From Oscillospiraceae bacterium (GTDB taxonomy: Bacteria; Bacillota; Clostridia; Saccharofermentanales; Saccharofermentanaceae): a DNA stretch of 46,590 nucleotides. Under the pieces are notes generated by a model. It did no database searches and was not told where the DNA came from. It worked only from the letters and a program-made list of their open reading frames with translations. Each line of letters begins with the position of its first letter. Within the stretch, counting starts at the first letter, position 1. This document shows positions 15,272-22,368 of the stretch, piece by piece. The DNA lies in contig CADCJM010000012.1 in NCBI GenBank assembly GCA_902801755.1, positions 1 through 46,590 of the forward strand, written 5' to 3'. The position numbers and the translations under genes are program-made.

Positions 15272-15796
15272 ATGGATACAGAAAAGAAAGACGTTAAGGT
15301 TGCTGCACCTGTAGCTGCTCCTGCTGCTGCACCTGCACCTGTTGCTAAGACAGAGAAGAAGCCTGCTGCTAAGAAGGCTGCTGCTAAGAAGCCCGCTGCA
15401 AAGAAGGCTGCTGCTAAGAAGCCTGCTGCAAAGAAGGCTGCTGCTAAGAAGCCCGCTGCAAAGAAGGCTGCTCCTAAGGCTGATGCTAAGAAGGCTGAGG
15501 CTAAGAAGGCTGCTCCCGCTAAGAAGGCTGCTGCAAAGAAGGCTGCTCCTGCAAAGAAGGCTGCTGCTAAGAAGGCTGCTCCTGCAAAGAAGGCTGCTGC
15601 TAAGAAGCCCGCTGCAAAGAAGGCTGCTAAGAAGGCTGCTGCTCCTAAGAAGGTTGACATCATCTTCCAGATCGATGGTCAGGAAATCTCTGCTGCTGCA
15701 ATCGCTAAGAAGCTTCCTAAGGCTAGCAAGATCTATGTTGTTGCTGGTGAGAAGAAGGCTTACGATGTTGACGGTAAGGGTGTAGACCTCTTCTAA
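15272..15796 (+). CDS. Lysine/alanine-rich histone H1-like protein with small C-terminal domain
   Basis: A 174-residue, strongly basic protein. Residues 1-27 are Ala/Pro-rich. Residues 28-127 are about 100 residues of KKPAAKKAAA and KKAAPAKKAAA repeats, like eukaryotic H1 tails and bacterial Hc1/AlgP-type proteins. Residues 128-174 (VDIIFQIDGQEISAAAIAKK onward) form a compact domain resembling DUF6465. The repeat should bind DNA, RNA or polyphosphate by charge; a nucleoid role is inference. At DNA level the repeats are near-identical 15- and 30-bp units, so the length may vary between strains. Start: ATG with CGGAGG 10 nt upstream. A terminator follows. Confidence 0.85.
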   Translation: MDTEKKDVKVAAPVAAPAAAPAPVAKTEKKPAAKKAAAKKPAAKKAAAKKPAAKKAAAKKPAAKKAAPKADAKKAEAKKAAPAKKAAAKKAAPAKKAAAKKAAPAKKAAAKKPAAKKAAKKAAAPKKVDIIFQIDGQEISAAAIAKKLPKASKIYVVAGEKKAYDVDGKGVDLF

Positions 15797-15822
15797 TTTC
15801 GATTAGCAATTAGAATGAATCA

Positions 15823-15854
15823 GGGTTGTTCCGTATTCGGAGCAACCCTTTTTT
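15823..15854 (+). terminator. Rho-independent terminator after the Lys/Ala-rich gene
   Basis: GGGTTGTTCCG / CGGAGCAACCC with loop TATT, followed by six T residues (15849-15854). Confidence 0.92.
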
Positions 15855-15902
15855 ATAGTGTGTGATACAATGATTGCCGGACAAATGATTTGAGGAAATA
15901 AA

Positions 15903-17807
15903 ATGCCGCTTCTGACTCTTAGTAACATCACGATGAATTATGGCCCCCGCCGGATACTTGACGGGGTATCTTTCCGTGTGAACAAGGGTGACCGGATAGC
16001 TTTTATAGGCGATAACGGTGCCGGCAAATCGACGCTCTTTAAGATTATCAAAGGAACGCTTACGCCGGATGACGGTGAAGTAATTCTTCATGGCAATACG
16101 ATTGCAGGATATCTGTCCCAGAATATGGATGAACAGGACCTTTCGGGCGCTTCATTAAAGCCTTCGAATCTTATCGATCTCGAACTTAAAATGGAGATGC
16201 TGTCATCTAAGATCACACACGCTTCGGAAAAAGGTGAAGATGCAACTTCTCTTGTTGAGGAATTGTCAAAGACGCAGGCGCTTTATGAAGCTGCCGGCGG
16301 TTACGATTATGAATACAGATTAAAGGATGCGCTCGCGGGATTAGGCCTTAAGGATATTCACGACAGAGAGGATTTTACCGGCCTGTCCGGAGGCGAGAAG
16401 ATGCGTGTATGTCTTGCACGTCTTATCGTCGACAGGCCTGATGTCCTTTTGCTCGACGAGCCTACGAACCATCTTGATATGGAAGCTGTGGAGTGGCTTG
16501 AGAATTTCTTGTCGTCTTATGGCGGAGCGGTTTTCGTAATTACTCACGACAGACATTTTATCGATCAGGTCGCTACAAAAGTTATCGAATTAGACGGCGG
16601 TCATATCACAGAATACAAAGGCGGTTATACCGATTACAAGGAACAGAAGGAACACTTCATAAAGTCCCAAAGCCTTGTAACCAAAGCATTGGAAGAGGAA
16701 CTTGCGCATCAGCTTGATGTTAAGCAGACGATGCTCTCGCACAGAAATATCAGCGGTTACCATCAAAGGGAAAAGATGGTCGCAAAACTTGAGGAACAGC
16801 TCGAAGCAGCAAGATCAAAGCTTCCTGCCGGATATGCGAAAATGAGTTTTACAGCTCAGCCTCTGGAGCGTACAGGAAGATCAGACAGGATAATTCTTCA
16901 GGCAAAAGAACTTGCGATGAAGTTCGAAGATTCCGATACAAATCTTTTCGATGCACTCTCATTTGAAGTTACGGCAGATGAGAAGCTGTTCCTTGCAGGA
17001 CCAAACGGGTGCGGCAAGACAACGCTTCTTAAACTTCTGTCAGGTCATGCGGGAGATAAGCTCAAAGGTTCATCAGGAACCGTGCTCATCGGTTCTGCAC
17101 AGTCGATGGGATATATGGAACAGTTCGTTCCTTTCGACGATGAAGAGATGAACTGCTTTGATGAACTGGTATCAAGAAGCGACATCGGAACAACTGAAGC
17201 GAGAACTCTTCTTGCCAGATTCGGATTCAAAGGTGACGATGCATTCAAGAAGATCTCAATGCTCTCGGGCGGTGAGAGATCAAGACTTTATCTTTGCTGC
17301 CTCTTAAGAGAGAATCCGGATATCTTATTTCTCGACGAGCCTACGAACCACCTTGATATCAATTCAAGAGAGATATTGGAAGATGCCATCAAGGAATACA
17401 GCGGTGCCGTTATCTGTGTAAGCCACGACAGATTCTTCATCGATAAATGTGCAGACAAAGTACTTGGATTCAAAGATAAAAAAGCAGAGCTCTACGATTC
17501 ATACTATTTCTACAGGAAGGCTGTGCAGACTGCATCTTCTGAGCCTGCTGCCGTTGAAGAACCGAAGGTTGAAAACGAAAATACCGCAAGGAATGTTAAC
17601 CGTGCACAGGGCAGAAAAGAATCTGCAAAGCGCCGTCAGCGTATCTCTGATATCGAGAAAGAGACGAGCAGGCTTGAAGCTGAACAAAAGGAACTGGAAG
17701 CAAAGTTTGGCGGTTCATGCAGCAGTGAAGACTTGAAGCGTTACGAAGATAACGCGAATAAACTGGCAGAACTTTACGACGAGTATTTCGAACTGAACGA
17801 AGAATAA
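15903..17807 (+). CDS. ABC-F family ATPase (ribosome-associated, Uup/YdiF-like)
   Basis: A 634-residue soluble protein with two ABC domains and no membrane segments. Domain 1 has GDNGAGKST, LSGGEKMR and VLLLDEPTNHLDMEA. The linker is charged and helical (SLVTKALEEELAHQLDVKQT). Domain 2 has GPNGCGKTT, LSGGERSR and ILFLDEPTNHLDINS. The C-terminal 80 residues are a coiled coil (KRRQRISDIEKETSRLEAEQ). This matches ABC-F translation factors that act in the ribosomal E site. It could also be an antibiotic-protection type; the linker does not settle this. The gene stands alone after a terminator, and leuC follows behind its own promoter. Confidence 0.92.
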   Translation: MPLLTLSNITMNYGPRRILDGVSFRVNKGDRIAFIGDNGAGKSTLFKIIKGTLTPDDGEVILHGNTIAGYLSQNMDEQDLSGASLKPSNLIDLELKMEMLSSKITHASEKGEDATSLVEELSKTQALYEAAGGYDYEYRLKDALAGLGLKDIHDREDFTGLSGGEKMRVCLARLIVDRPDVLLLDEPTNHLDMEAVEWLENFLSSYGGAVFVITHDRHFIDQVATKVIELDGGHITEYKGGYTDYKEQKEHFIKSQSLVTKALEEELAHQLDVKQTMLSHRNISGYHQREKMVAKLEEQLEAARSKLPAGYAKMSFTAQPLERTGRSDRIILQAKELAMKFEDSDTNLFDALSFEVTADEKLFLAGPNGCGKTTLLKLLSGHAGDKLKGSSGTVLIGSAQSMGYMEQFVPFDDEEMNCFDELVSRSDIGTTEARTLLARFGFKGDDAFKKISMLSGGERSRLYLCCLLRENPDILFLDEPTNHLDINSREILEDAIKEYSGAVICVSHDRFFIDKCADKVLGFKDKKAELYDSYYFYRKAVQTASSEPAAVEEPKVENENTARNVNRAQGRKESAKRRQRISDIEKETSRLEAEQKELEAKFGGSCSSEDLKRYEDNANKLAELYDEYFELNEE

Positions 17808-17846
17808 AAACCTCATTGTTCTTACGCGCGTTATTTTAAATAATCA

Positions 17847-17872
17847 AATAATGTTGTAAAATAAACATTATT
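17847..17872 (+). promoter_or_regulatory. Palindromic operator-like element over the leu operon -10 box
   Basis: AATAATGTT (17847-17855) and AACATTATT (17864-17872) are exact inverted repeats around an 8-nt centre that contains a -10 like TAAAAT (17857-17862). It lies 20 nt before leuC. There is no room for a T-box leader. A repressor covering the promoter is the natural reading; the regulator is unknown. Confidence 0.5.
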
Positions 17873-17892
17873 GTTCCGGAGGTAATGCGCAT

Positions 17893-19173
17893 ATGCCGAT
17901 GACCATGACGCAAAAGATTCTTGCTGATCATGCAGGACTTGAAAGTGTCGCCCCCGGTGACCTGATTGAAGCTAAGCTCGATTATGTTCTGGGTAACGAT
18001 GTAACTACTCCGCCTGCTATCAAAGTTTTCGAGAAGCTTGGCGTAAAAGATGTTTTCGATAAGGACAGAGTCCTTCTTATACAGGATCATTTCACTCCGA
18101 ATAAAGATATTAAATCCGCAGAACTGAATAAGGCGATGCGCTGTTTTGCACGCGAGCAGGAGATCACGCATTACTATGAACTCGGCCGTAAAGAGATGGG
18201 TATCGAGCATGTTATTCTTCCTGACAACGGAATTGTTCTTCCGGGTGATCTTGTTATCGGAGCTGACTCACATACATGTACATATGGCGCATTGGGTTCA
18301 TTTGCAACCGGTGTCGGATCTACTGACCTTGCATGTGCAATGGCCAGAGGCGTTACATGGTTTAAGGTTCCTGAAGCTATCAGGATCAATCTTTCAGGCA
18401 GATTTAAAAAGTTCGTAACCGGTAAAGACCTGATCTTAAGCATCATCGGCAGGATCGGTGTAGACGGTGCGCTCTACAAGTCTCTGGAATTTGCAGGTGA
18501 AGGCATAAAAGAGCTTTCGATGGACCAGAGACTTACTGTTTGCAATATGGCTATTGAATGCGGTGCGAAGAACGGAATCTTCCCAGTCGACAATTACACG
18601 CTGAAGTATATCTCGAGAACAAATCCCGAGAGATTTATAAAGAGCGATTACAAGGTTTACATGCCGGACGATGACGCTGAATACAGTCAGGTAATAGATA
18701 TCGATCTTAATGATATCGAACTGACGGTAGCGCTTCCGCATCTGCCTTCCAATACTAAGAATGCGGCAGACTGCAAGGACATGAAGATCGATCAGGTAGT
18801 GATCGGTTCCTGCACGAACGGAAGATTAGAGGATATCGGCGCTGCCGCTACGATCTTCCAGGGCCTTAAGGTACATAAGGATGTAAGATGTATCGTTATT
18901 CCGGGCTCCCAGAAGGTTTACAGACAGGCATTGGATAACGGGTGGCTCCAGATCCTTGACGATGCAGGCTGCGTCATCTCAACACCTACATGCGGTCCCT
19001 GCCTGGGCGGTCATATGGGTGTTCTTGCAAAAGGCGAGAGATGCGTATCGACTACGAACAGAAACTTCGTGGGACGTATGGGCGATGTTGAATCTGAAGT
19101 TATCTTAAGCGGTGTTCCGGTTGCGGCAGCATCTGCTGTTCTCGGCCGCGTAGGCACACCTGATGAGCTATAA
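17893..19173 (+). CDS. leuC: 3-isopropylmalate dehydratase large subunit
   Basis: A 426-residue aconitase-family protein. It converts 2-isopropylmalate to 3-isopropylmalate with LeuD in leucine synthesis. Visible features are [13 protein letters not shown] at the start, [20 protein letters not shown] with an Fe-S cysteine, [13 protein letters not shown], and [12 protein letters not shown], which supplies the remaining 4Fe-4S ligands. The length fits the shorter (HacA/archaeal-like) LeuC type usual in Clostridia. GGAGG lies 10 nt before the ATG. leuD and leuB follow at 15 and 11 nt; leuA is not in the window. Homoaconitase-type activity is an alternative, but the neighbours point to leucine. 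Confidence 0.95.
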   Translation: MPMTMTQKILADHAGLESVAPGDLIEAKLDYVLGNDVTTPPAIKVFEKLGVKDVFDKDRVLLIQDHFTPNKDIKSAELNKAMRCFAREQEITHYYELGRKEMGIEHVILPDNGIVLPGDLVIGADSHTCTYGALGSFATGVGSTDLACAMARGVTWFKVPEAIRINLSGRFKKFVTGKDLILSIIGRIGVDGALYKSLEFAGEGIKELSMDQRLTVCNMAIECGAKNGIFPVDNYTLKYISRTNPERFIKSDYKVYMPDDDAEYSQVIDIDLNDIELTVALPHLPSNTKNAADCKDMKIDQVVIGSCTNGRLEDIGAAATIFQGLKVHKDVRCIVIPGSQKVYRQALDNGWLQILDDAGCVISTPTCGPCLGGHMGVLAKGERCVSTTNRNFVGRMGDVESEVILSGVPVAAASAVLGRVGTPDEL

Positions 19174-19188
19174 GGCAGGGAGGTCAGC

Positions 19189-19683
19189 ATGAAGGTATCA
19201 GGAAAAGCATTTAAATACGGCGACAACATCGATACCGATGTCATTATCCCTGCAAGATATCTTACTTCAGCAGATCCGGATCATCTCAAAGAGCACTGCA
19301 TGGAGGATATCGACAAGTCCTTCAAAGACAGGGTAAGAGCCGGTGACATTATGGTCGCAGGAAAGAATTTCGGATGCGGCTCTTCAAGGGAACATGCTCC
19401 CGTTGCGATAAAGGCAAGCGGCATTTCTCTTGTCATAGCCAATGATTTTGCAAGGATCTTCTACAGGAATTCTATTAATGTCGGACTCCCGATCTTAGAG
19501 TGTCCTGAAGCTGCGGCAAAGATCTCTGAAGGCGATGAGATCGAAGCAGACTTCGATACAGGCGTCATTACTGATAAGACTACAGGCGAGTGCTTCCGTG
19601 CGAATGCATTTCCTGAGTTTATAAAGAACATTATGGCCAGCGGAGGACTCGTGGGTTACACGGAGTCTGAGTTAAAAGTATAA
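19189..19683 (+). CDS. leuD: 3-isopropylmalate dehydratase small subunit
   Basis: A 164-residue swivel-domain partner of LeuC. Motifs are [40 protein letters not shown] and [20 protein letters not shown], all characteristic of the small subunit that completes the active site. The size matches the short type that pairs with a ~420-residue LeuC. It lies 15 nt after leuC and 11 nt before leuB. GGGAGG provides the ribosome binding site. Confidence 0.96.
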   Translation: MKVSGKAFKYGDNIDTDVIIPARYLTSADPDHLKEHCMEDIDKSFKDRVRAGDIMVAGKNFGCGSSREHAPVAIKASGISLVIANDFARIFYRNSINVGLPILECPEAAAKISEGDEIEADFDTGVITDKTTGECFRANAFPEFIKNIMASGGLVGYTESELKV

Positions 19684-19694
19684 GGGGAAATACT

Positions 19695-20801
19695 ATGGCA
19701 AAGAAGTATAACATCGCGGTCATTCCGGGTGACGGAATCGGTCCTGAGATCACGAAGTCGGCAATAGATGTTCTTGAGGCCGCAACTTCTAAAAGGGACA
19801 TTGAGATATTTACCAAGGAGCTCAAGGCGGGAGGCGCTGCCATTGATTCATATGGCATACCGCTTCCGCAGGAGACGATTGCTTCTGCAAAAGACAGCGA
19901 TGCTGTCCTCCTTGGTGCCGTAGGCGGCCCGAAGTGGGATAATGTCGAGCCTGATCTGAGACCTGAAAAGGCGCTTCTCGGCCTGAGATCAGGACTTGGT
20001 CTTTATGCAAACATCAGACCTGTCACAGTCTATAACGAGCTTAAGGATGCATCACCTCTTAAAAACCCCGGAAACATTGATTTTGTTATAGTCAGAGAAC
20101 TTACCGGCGGCATCTATTTTGGCAAGACCGGTTTCTACCAGAGCGGTGATCATCTGTCTGACGGCAGTGTCAAAGGCAAGATCGCATACGATACTGAGAG
20201 CTATTCCGAAGGCGAGATCAACAGGATCTTAAAGATCGCTTTCGAGCTTGCTATGAAGAGAAGAAAAAAGCTCACGCTTGTTGATAAGGCAAACGTTCTT
20301 CTTACAAGCAGAATGTGGAGAAGACTTGCAAGCCAGATGAGCTTTGATTATCCGGAAGTCGAGTTCGACTGTCTCTATGTTGATAACGCGGCAATGCAGC
20401 TTATCAGCAGGCCGGCCACATTCGACGTCATCGTTACCAATAATATTTTCGGTGACATCTTATCTGACGAAGCAGGACAGATCGCAGGATCTATCGGCAT
20501 GCTTCCTTCAGCATCTCTGGGTGCGCCCGGAACGCCCGGATTATTTGAGCCTATTCATGGTTCGGCTCCTGATCTTGCCGGCCAGAACAAGGCTAATCCT
20601 ATGGCTTGCATCCTTTCTGCGGCAATGATGATGCGCATGGCATTTGGCGAGGAAGAGATAGCTCAGGATATTGAGAATGCAGTTAAGAAGACTCTCGAAA
20701 AGGGCCTTCGCACCAGTGATATAACCTTCGTCGGTGAAGGAAAGAATACAACACTTGTCGGAACGAATGAGATAACCGGTGCGGTTATCGCAAACCTCTG
20801 A
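19695..20801 (+). CDS. leuB: 3-isopropylmalate dehydrogenase
   Basis: A 368-residue NAD-dependent beta-decarboxylating dehydrogenase. It oxidises 3-isopropylmalate to 2-oxoisocaproate after decarboxylation, the third leucine-specific step. Visible motifs are IAVIPGDGIGPEITKSAIDV, LLGAVGGPKWDNV, the substrate arginine region LRSGLGLYANIRPV, RELTGGIYFGK, VDKANVLLTSRMWR and the metal site GDILSDEAGQIAGSIGMLPS, then EPIHGSAPDLAGQNKANPMA. It completes leuCDB. The ppx gene begins 28 nt after the stop with no terminator between, so leu and polyphosphate genes may share a transcript. Confidence 0.97.
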   Translation: MAKKYNIAVIPGDGIGPEITKSAIDVLEAATSKRDIEIFTKELKAGGAAIDSYGIPLPQETIASAKDSDAVLLGAVGGPKWDNVEPDLRPEKALLGLRSGLGLYANIRPVTVYNELKDASPLKNPGNIDFVIVRELTGGIYFGKTGFYQSGDHLSDGSVKGKIAYDTESYSEGEINRILKIAFELAMKRRKKLTLVDKANVLLTSRMWRRLASQMSFDYPEVEFDCLYVDNAAMQLISRPATFDVIVTNNIFGDILSDEAGQIAGSIGMLPSASLGAPGTPGLFEPIHGSAPDLAGQNKANPMACILSAAMMMRMAFGEEEIAQDIENAVKKTLEKGLRTSDITFVGEGKNTTLVGTNEITGAVIANL

Positions 20802-20829
20802 CAGGAATCGGAAAAGAGGATATAAAGAC

Positions 20830-22368
20830 ATGGCAAAAAAGCTTGTCGCGGTGATCGATATCGGATCACTAACGGCCAGACTTAAGGTTTTCGAAATAGG
20901 TTCAAAGGGAAAACCCAAGGAGATCGAGGCAGTCCGAAAATTTACAGGACTCGGAACCAAATCTTACAGCTCAGGCGTAATCGCAGCTTCGCAGGTCGAA
21001 GAACTCTGCAAGTGTCTCAAGATGTTTGATGAAAAGTGCAGGGAATATGGTGTTGCGCGTGTTTTCTGCGTTGCCACATCAGCATTCAGAGATGCTTCAA
21101 ATGCAGAAGTCGTAATCGAGAAAGTAAGAACAAGGACAGGATTTAAGATCAAGGTCCTGGATAACTCCATGGAGCGTTATTATCAGACACTTGCAGTACA
21201 GGCCATATATCCTGATTTTGCAAAGATAATATCTAACGGCACCATGATCCTTGATATCGGTTCAGGTTCCATTCAGGCTTCGGTTTACGATAAGTGCGAA
21301 TTCGTATTCTCACAAAACCTCCTTCTTGGTTCATTAAGGATCTCTGGAATGCTCCAGGACCTTCAGAGCAAGACTATTCATTACGATGAAGTAGCCGAGG
21401 AATTCATTGCGCAGGATCTGGAGGACTATCACGCAGTTGAGCCTAAGGGCATCATTTATAAAAACCTGATCGCTTTTTCAGGTGAGATGGGCTATATCAA
21501 GCAGCTTGCAGGTTATGGCGCCATGTCATCCGTAACGCTTACAAAGGAAGAATTCCTGAAGGTATATGACTACCTTTTCAAGACCAGAGCGACAGACCTT
21601 ACACTGAAGGATAATATCCCTTCAATGATCGCGCCGCTCCTTCTTCCTACGGCTCTTATCGTTAAGAATATGCTTGAGTATACAGGCGTTGATATGATCT
21701 ATATGCCGCATGCATCACTGTCTGACGGCATCATCTACTATTACTGTGTTAACTCGCAGGGACTTAAGACCGAGATCTCTCCGGACAGCTATCTTATCTC
21801 TGCATCAAGACATATTGCAAAGCGTTACCGTTCAAATAAAAAGCATATCGAATATGTTGAGAAGACTGCGCTGCAGTTTTTCGATGAGACAAAGAAGATA
21901 TCAGGCCTCGGAAGCCGTGACAGACTGCTTTTGCAGGTTTCCGTTATCCTTCACGAGATAGGTAAATTCGTTCACTCGAGAAACCACAGTGACGCTGCAT
22001 ATTCGATCATAAAGAATACAAATCTTATGGGACTTGATCACGAGGAGATCAATATGGTTGCCATGATCGTAAGACTCTATCCGAGAAATAAGCCTTACGA
22101 CAGCTACTACTATTCGATCCTGCCGCCTGACCAGAAGGTCATAGTATCCAAGCTCGCGTCTATCCTTAAGATCGCCGATGCGATCGATGCTTCGCACAAG
22201 GAAAAGGGCAAGAAGATCTCCTGCAAGATCAAGGACAATGAATTCGTTATTACATGCGACGCTTCGGAAGATATGTCTTTCGAGAAATGGGCATTTGAGA
22301 ACAGAAGCGTCATGTTTGAAGATGTAATGGGAATCAAGCCGGTTCTCAAGACCAGGAGGGAAGGTTAA
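20830..22368 (+). CDS. ppx: Ppx/GppA family exopolyphosphatase (divergent clade)
   Basis: A 512-residue protein of the sugar kinase/Hsp70/actin fold. Phosphate loops are VIDIGSLTARLKVFEIG near the N-terminus and ILDIGSGSIQASVYD. They differ from the usual DIGSNS and DIGGGS forms, so this is a divergent branch. Catalytic-type Glu is kept in DNSMERYYQT. The C-terminal HD-like domain contains ILHEIGKFVHSRNHSDAAY. It should remove terminal phosphate from polyphosphate or act on pppGpp. The frame is open to 20779, but AGAGGA 9 nt before the ATG at 20830 supports this start. Its TAA overlaps the ATG of ppk, a coupled ppx-ppk pair. Confidence 0.88.
   Translation: MAKKLVAVIDIGSLTARLKVFEIGSKGKPKEIEAVRKFTGLGTKSYSSGVIAASQVEELCKCLKMFDEKCREYGVARVFCVATSAFRDASNAEVVIEKVRTRTGFKIKVLDNSMERYYQTLAVQAIYPDFAKIISNGTMILDIGSGSIQASVYDKCEFVFSQNLLLGSLRISGMLQDLQSKTIHYDEVAEEFIAQDLEDYHAVEPKGIIYKNLIAFSGEMGYIKQLAGYGAMSSVTLTKEEFLKVYDYLFKTRATDLTLKDNIPSMIAPLLLPTALIVKNMLEYTGVDMIYMPHASLSDGIIYYYCVNSQGLKTEISPDSYLISASRHIAKRYRSNKKHIEYVEKTALQFFDETKKISGLGSRDRLLLQVSVILHEIGKFVHSRNHSDAAYSIIKNTNLMGLDHEEINMVAMIVRLYPRNKPYDSYYYSILPPDQKVIVSKLASILKIADAIDASHKEKGKKISCKIKDNEFVITCDASEDMSFEKWAFENRSVMFEDVMGIKPVLKTRREG

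Noticed and set aside
15340..15652. CRISPR-like or satellite repeat
   Set aside because: The units are codon repeats of one continuous basic protein, without unique spacers, and are in multiples of three.
15211..15663. 150-residue Phe/Ala-rich open frame on the minus strand, and a Leu/Arg-rich frame on the plus strand (15342-15785)
   Set aside because: Both are out-of-frame readings of the Lys/Ala repeat (AAG GCT GCT). The promoter, ribosome binding site and terminator all support the Lys/Ala-rich frame.
17808..17892. T-box or other riboswitch before leuC
   Set aside because: Only 85 nt lie between the genes, too short for a T-box, and no antiterminator motif is present.
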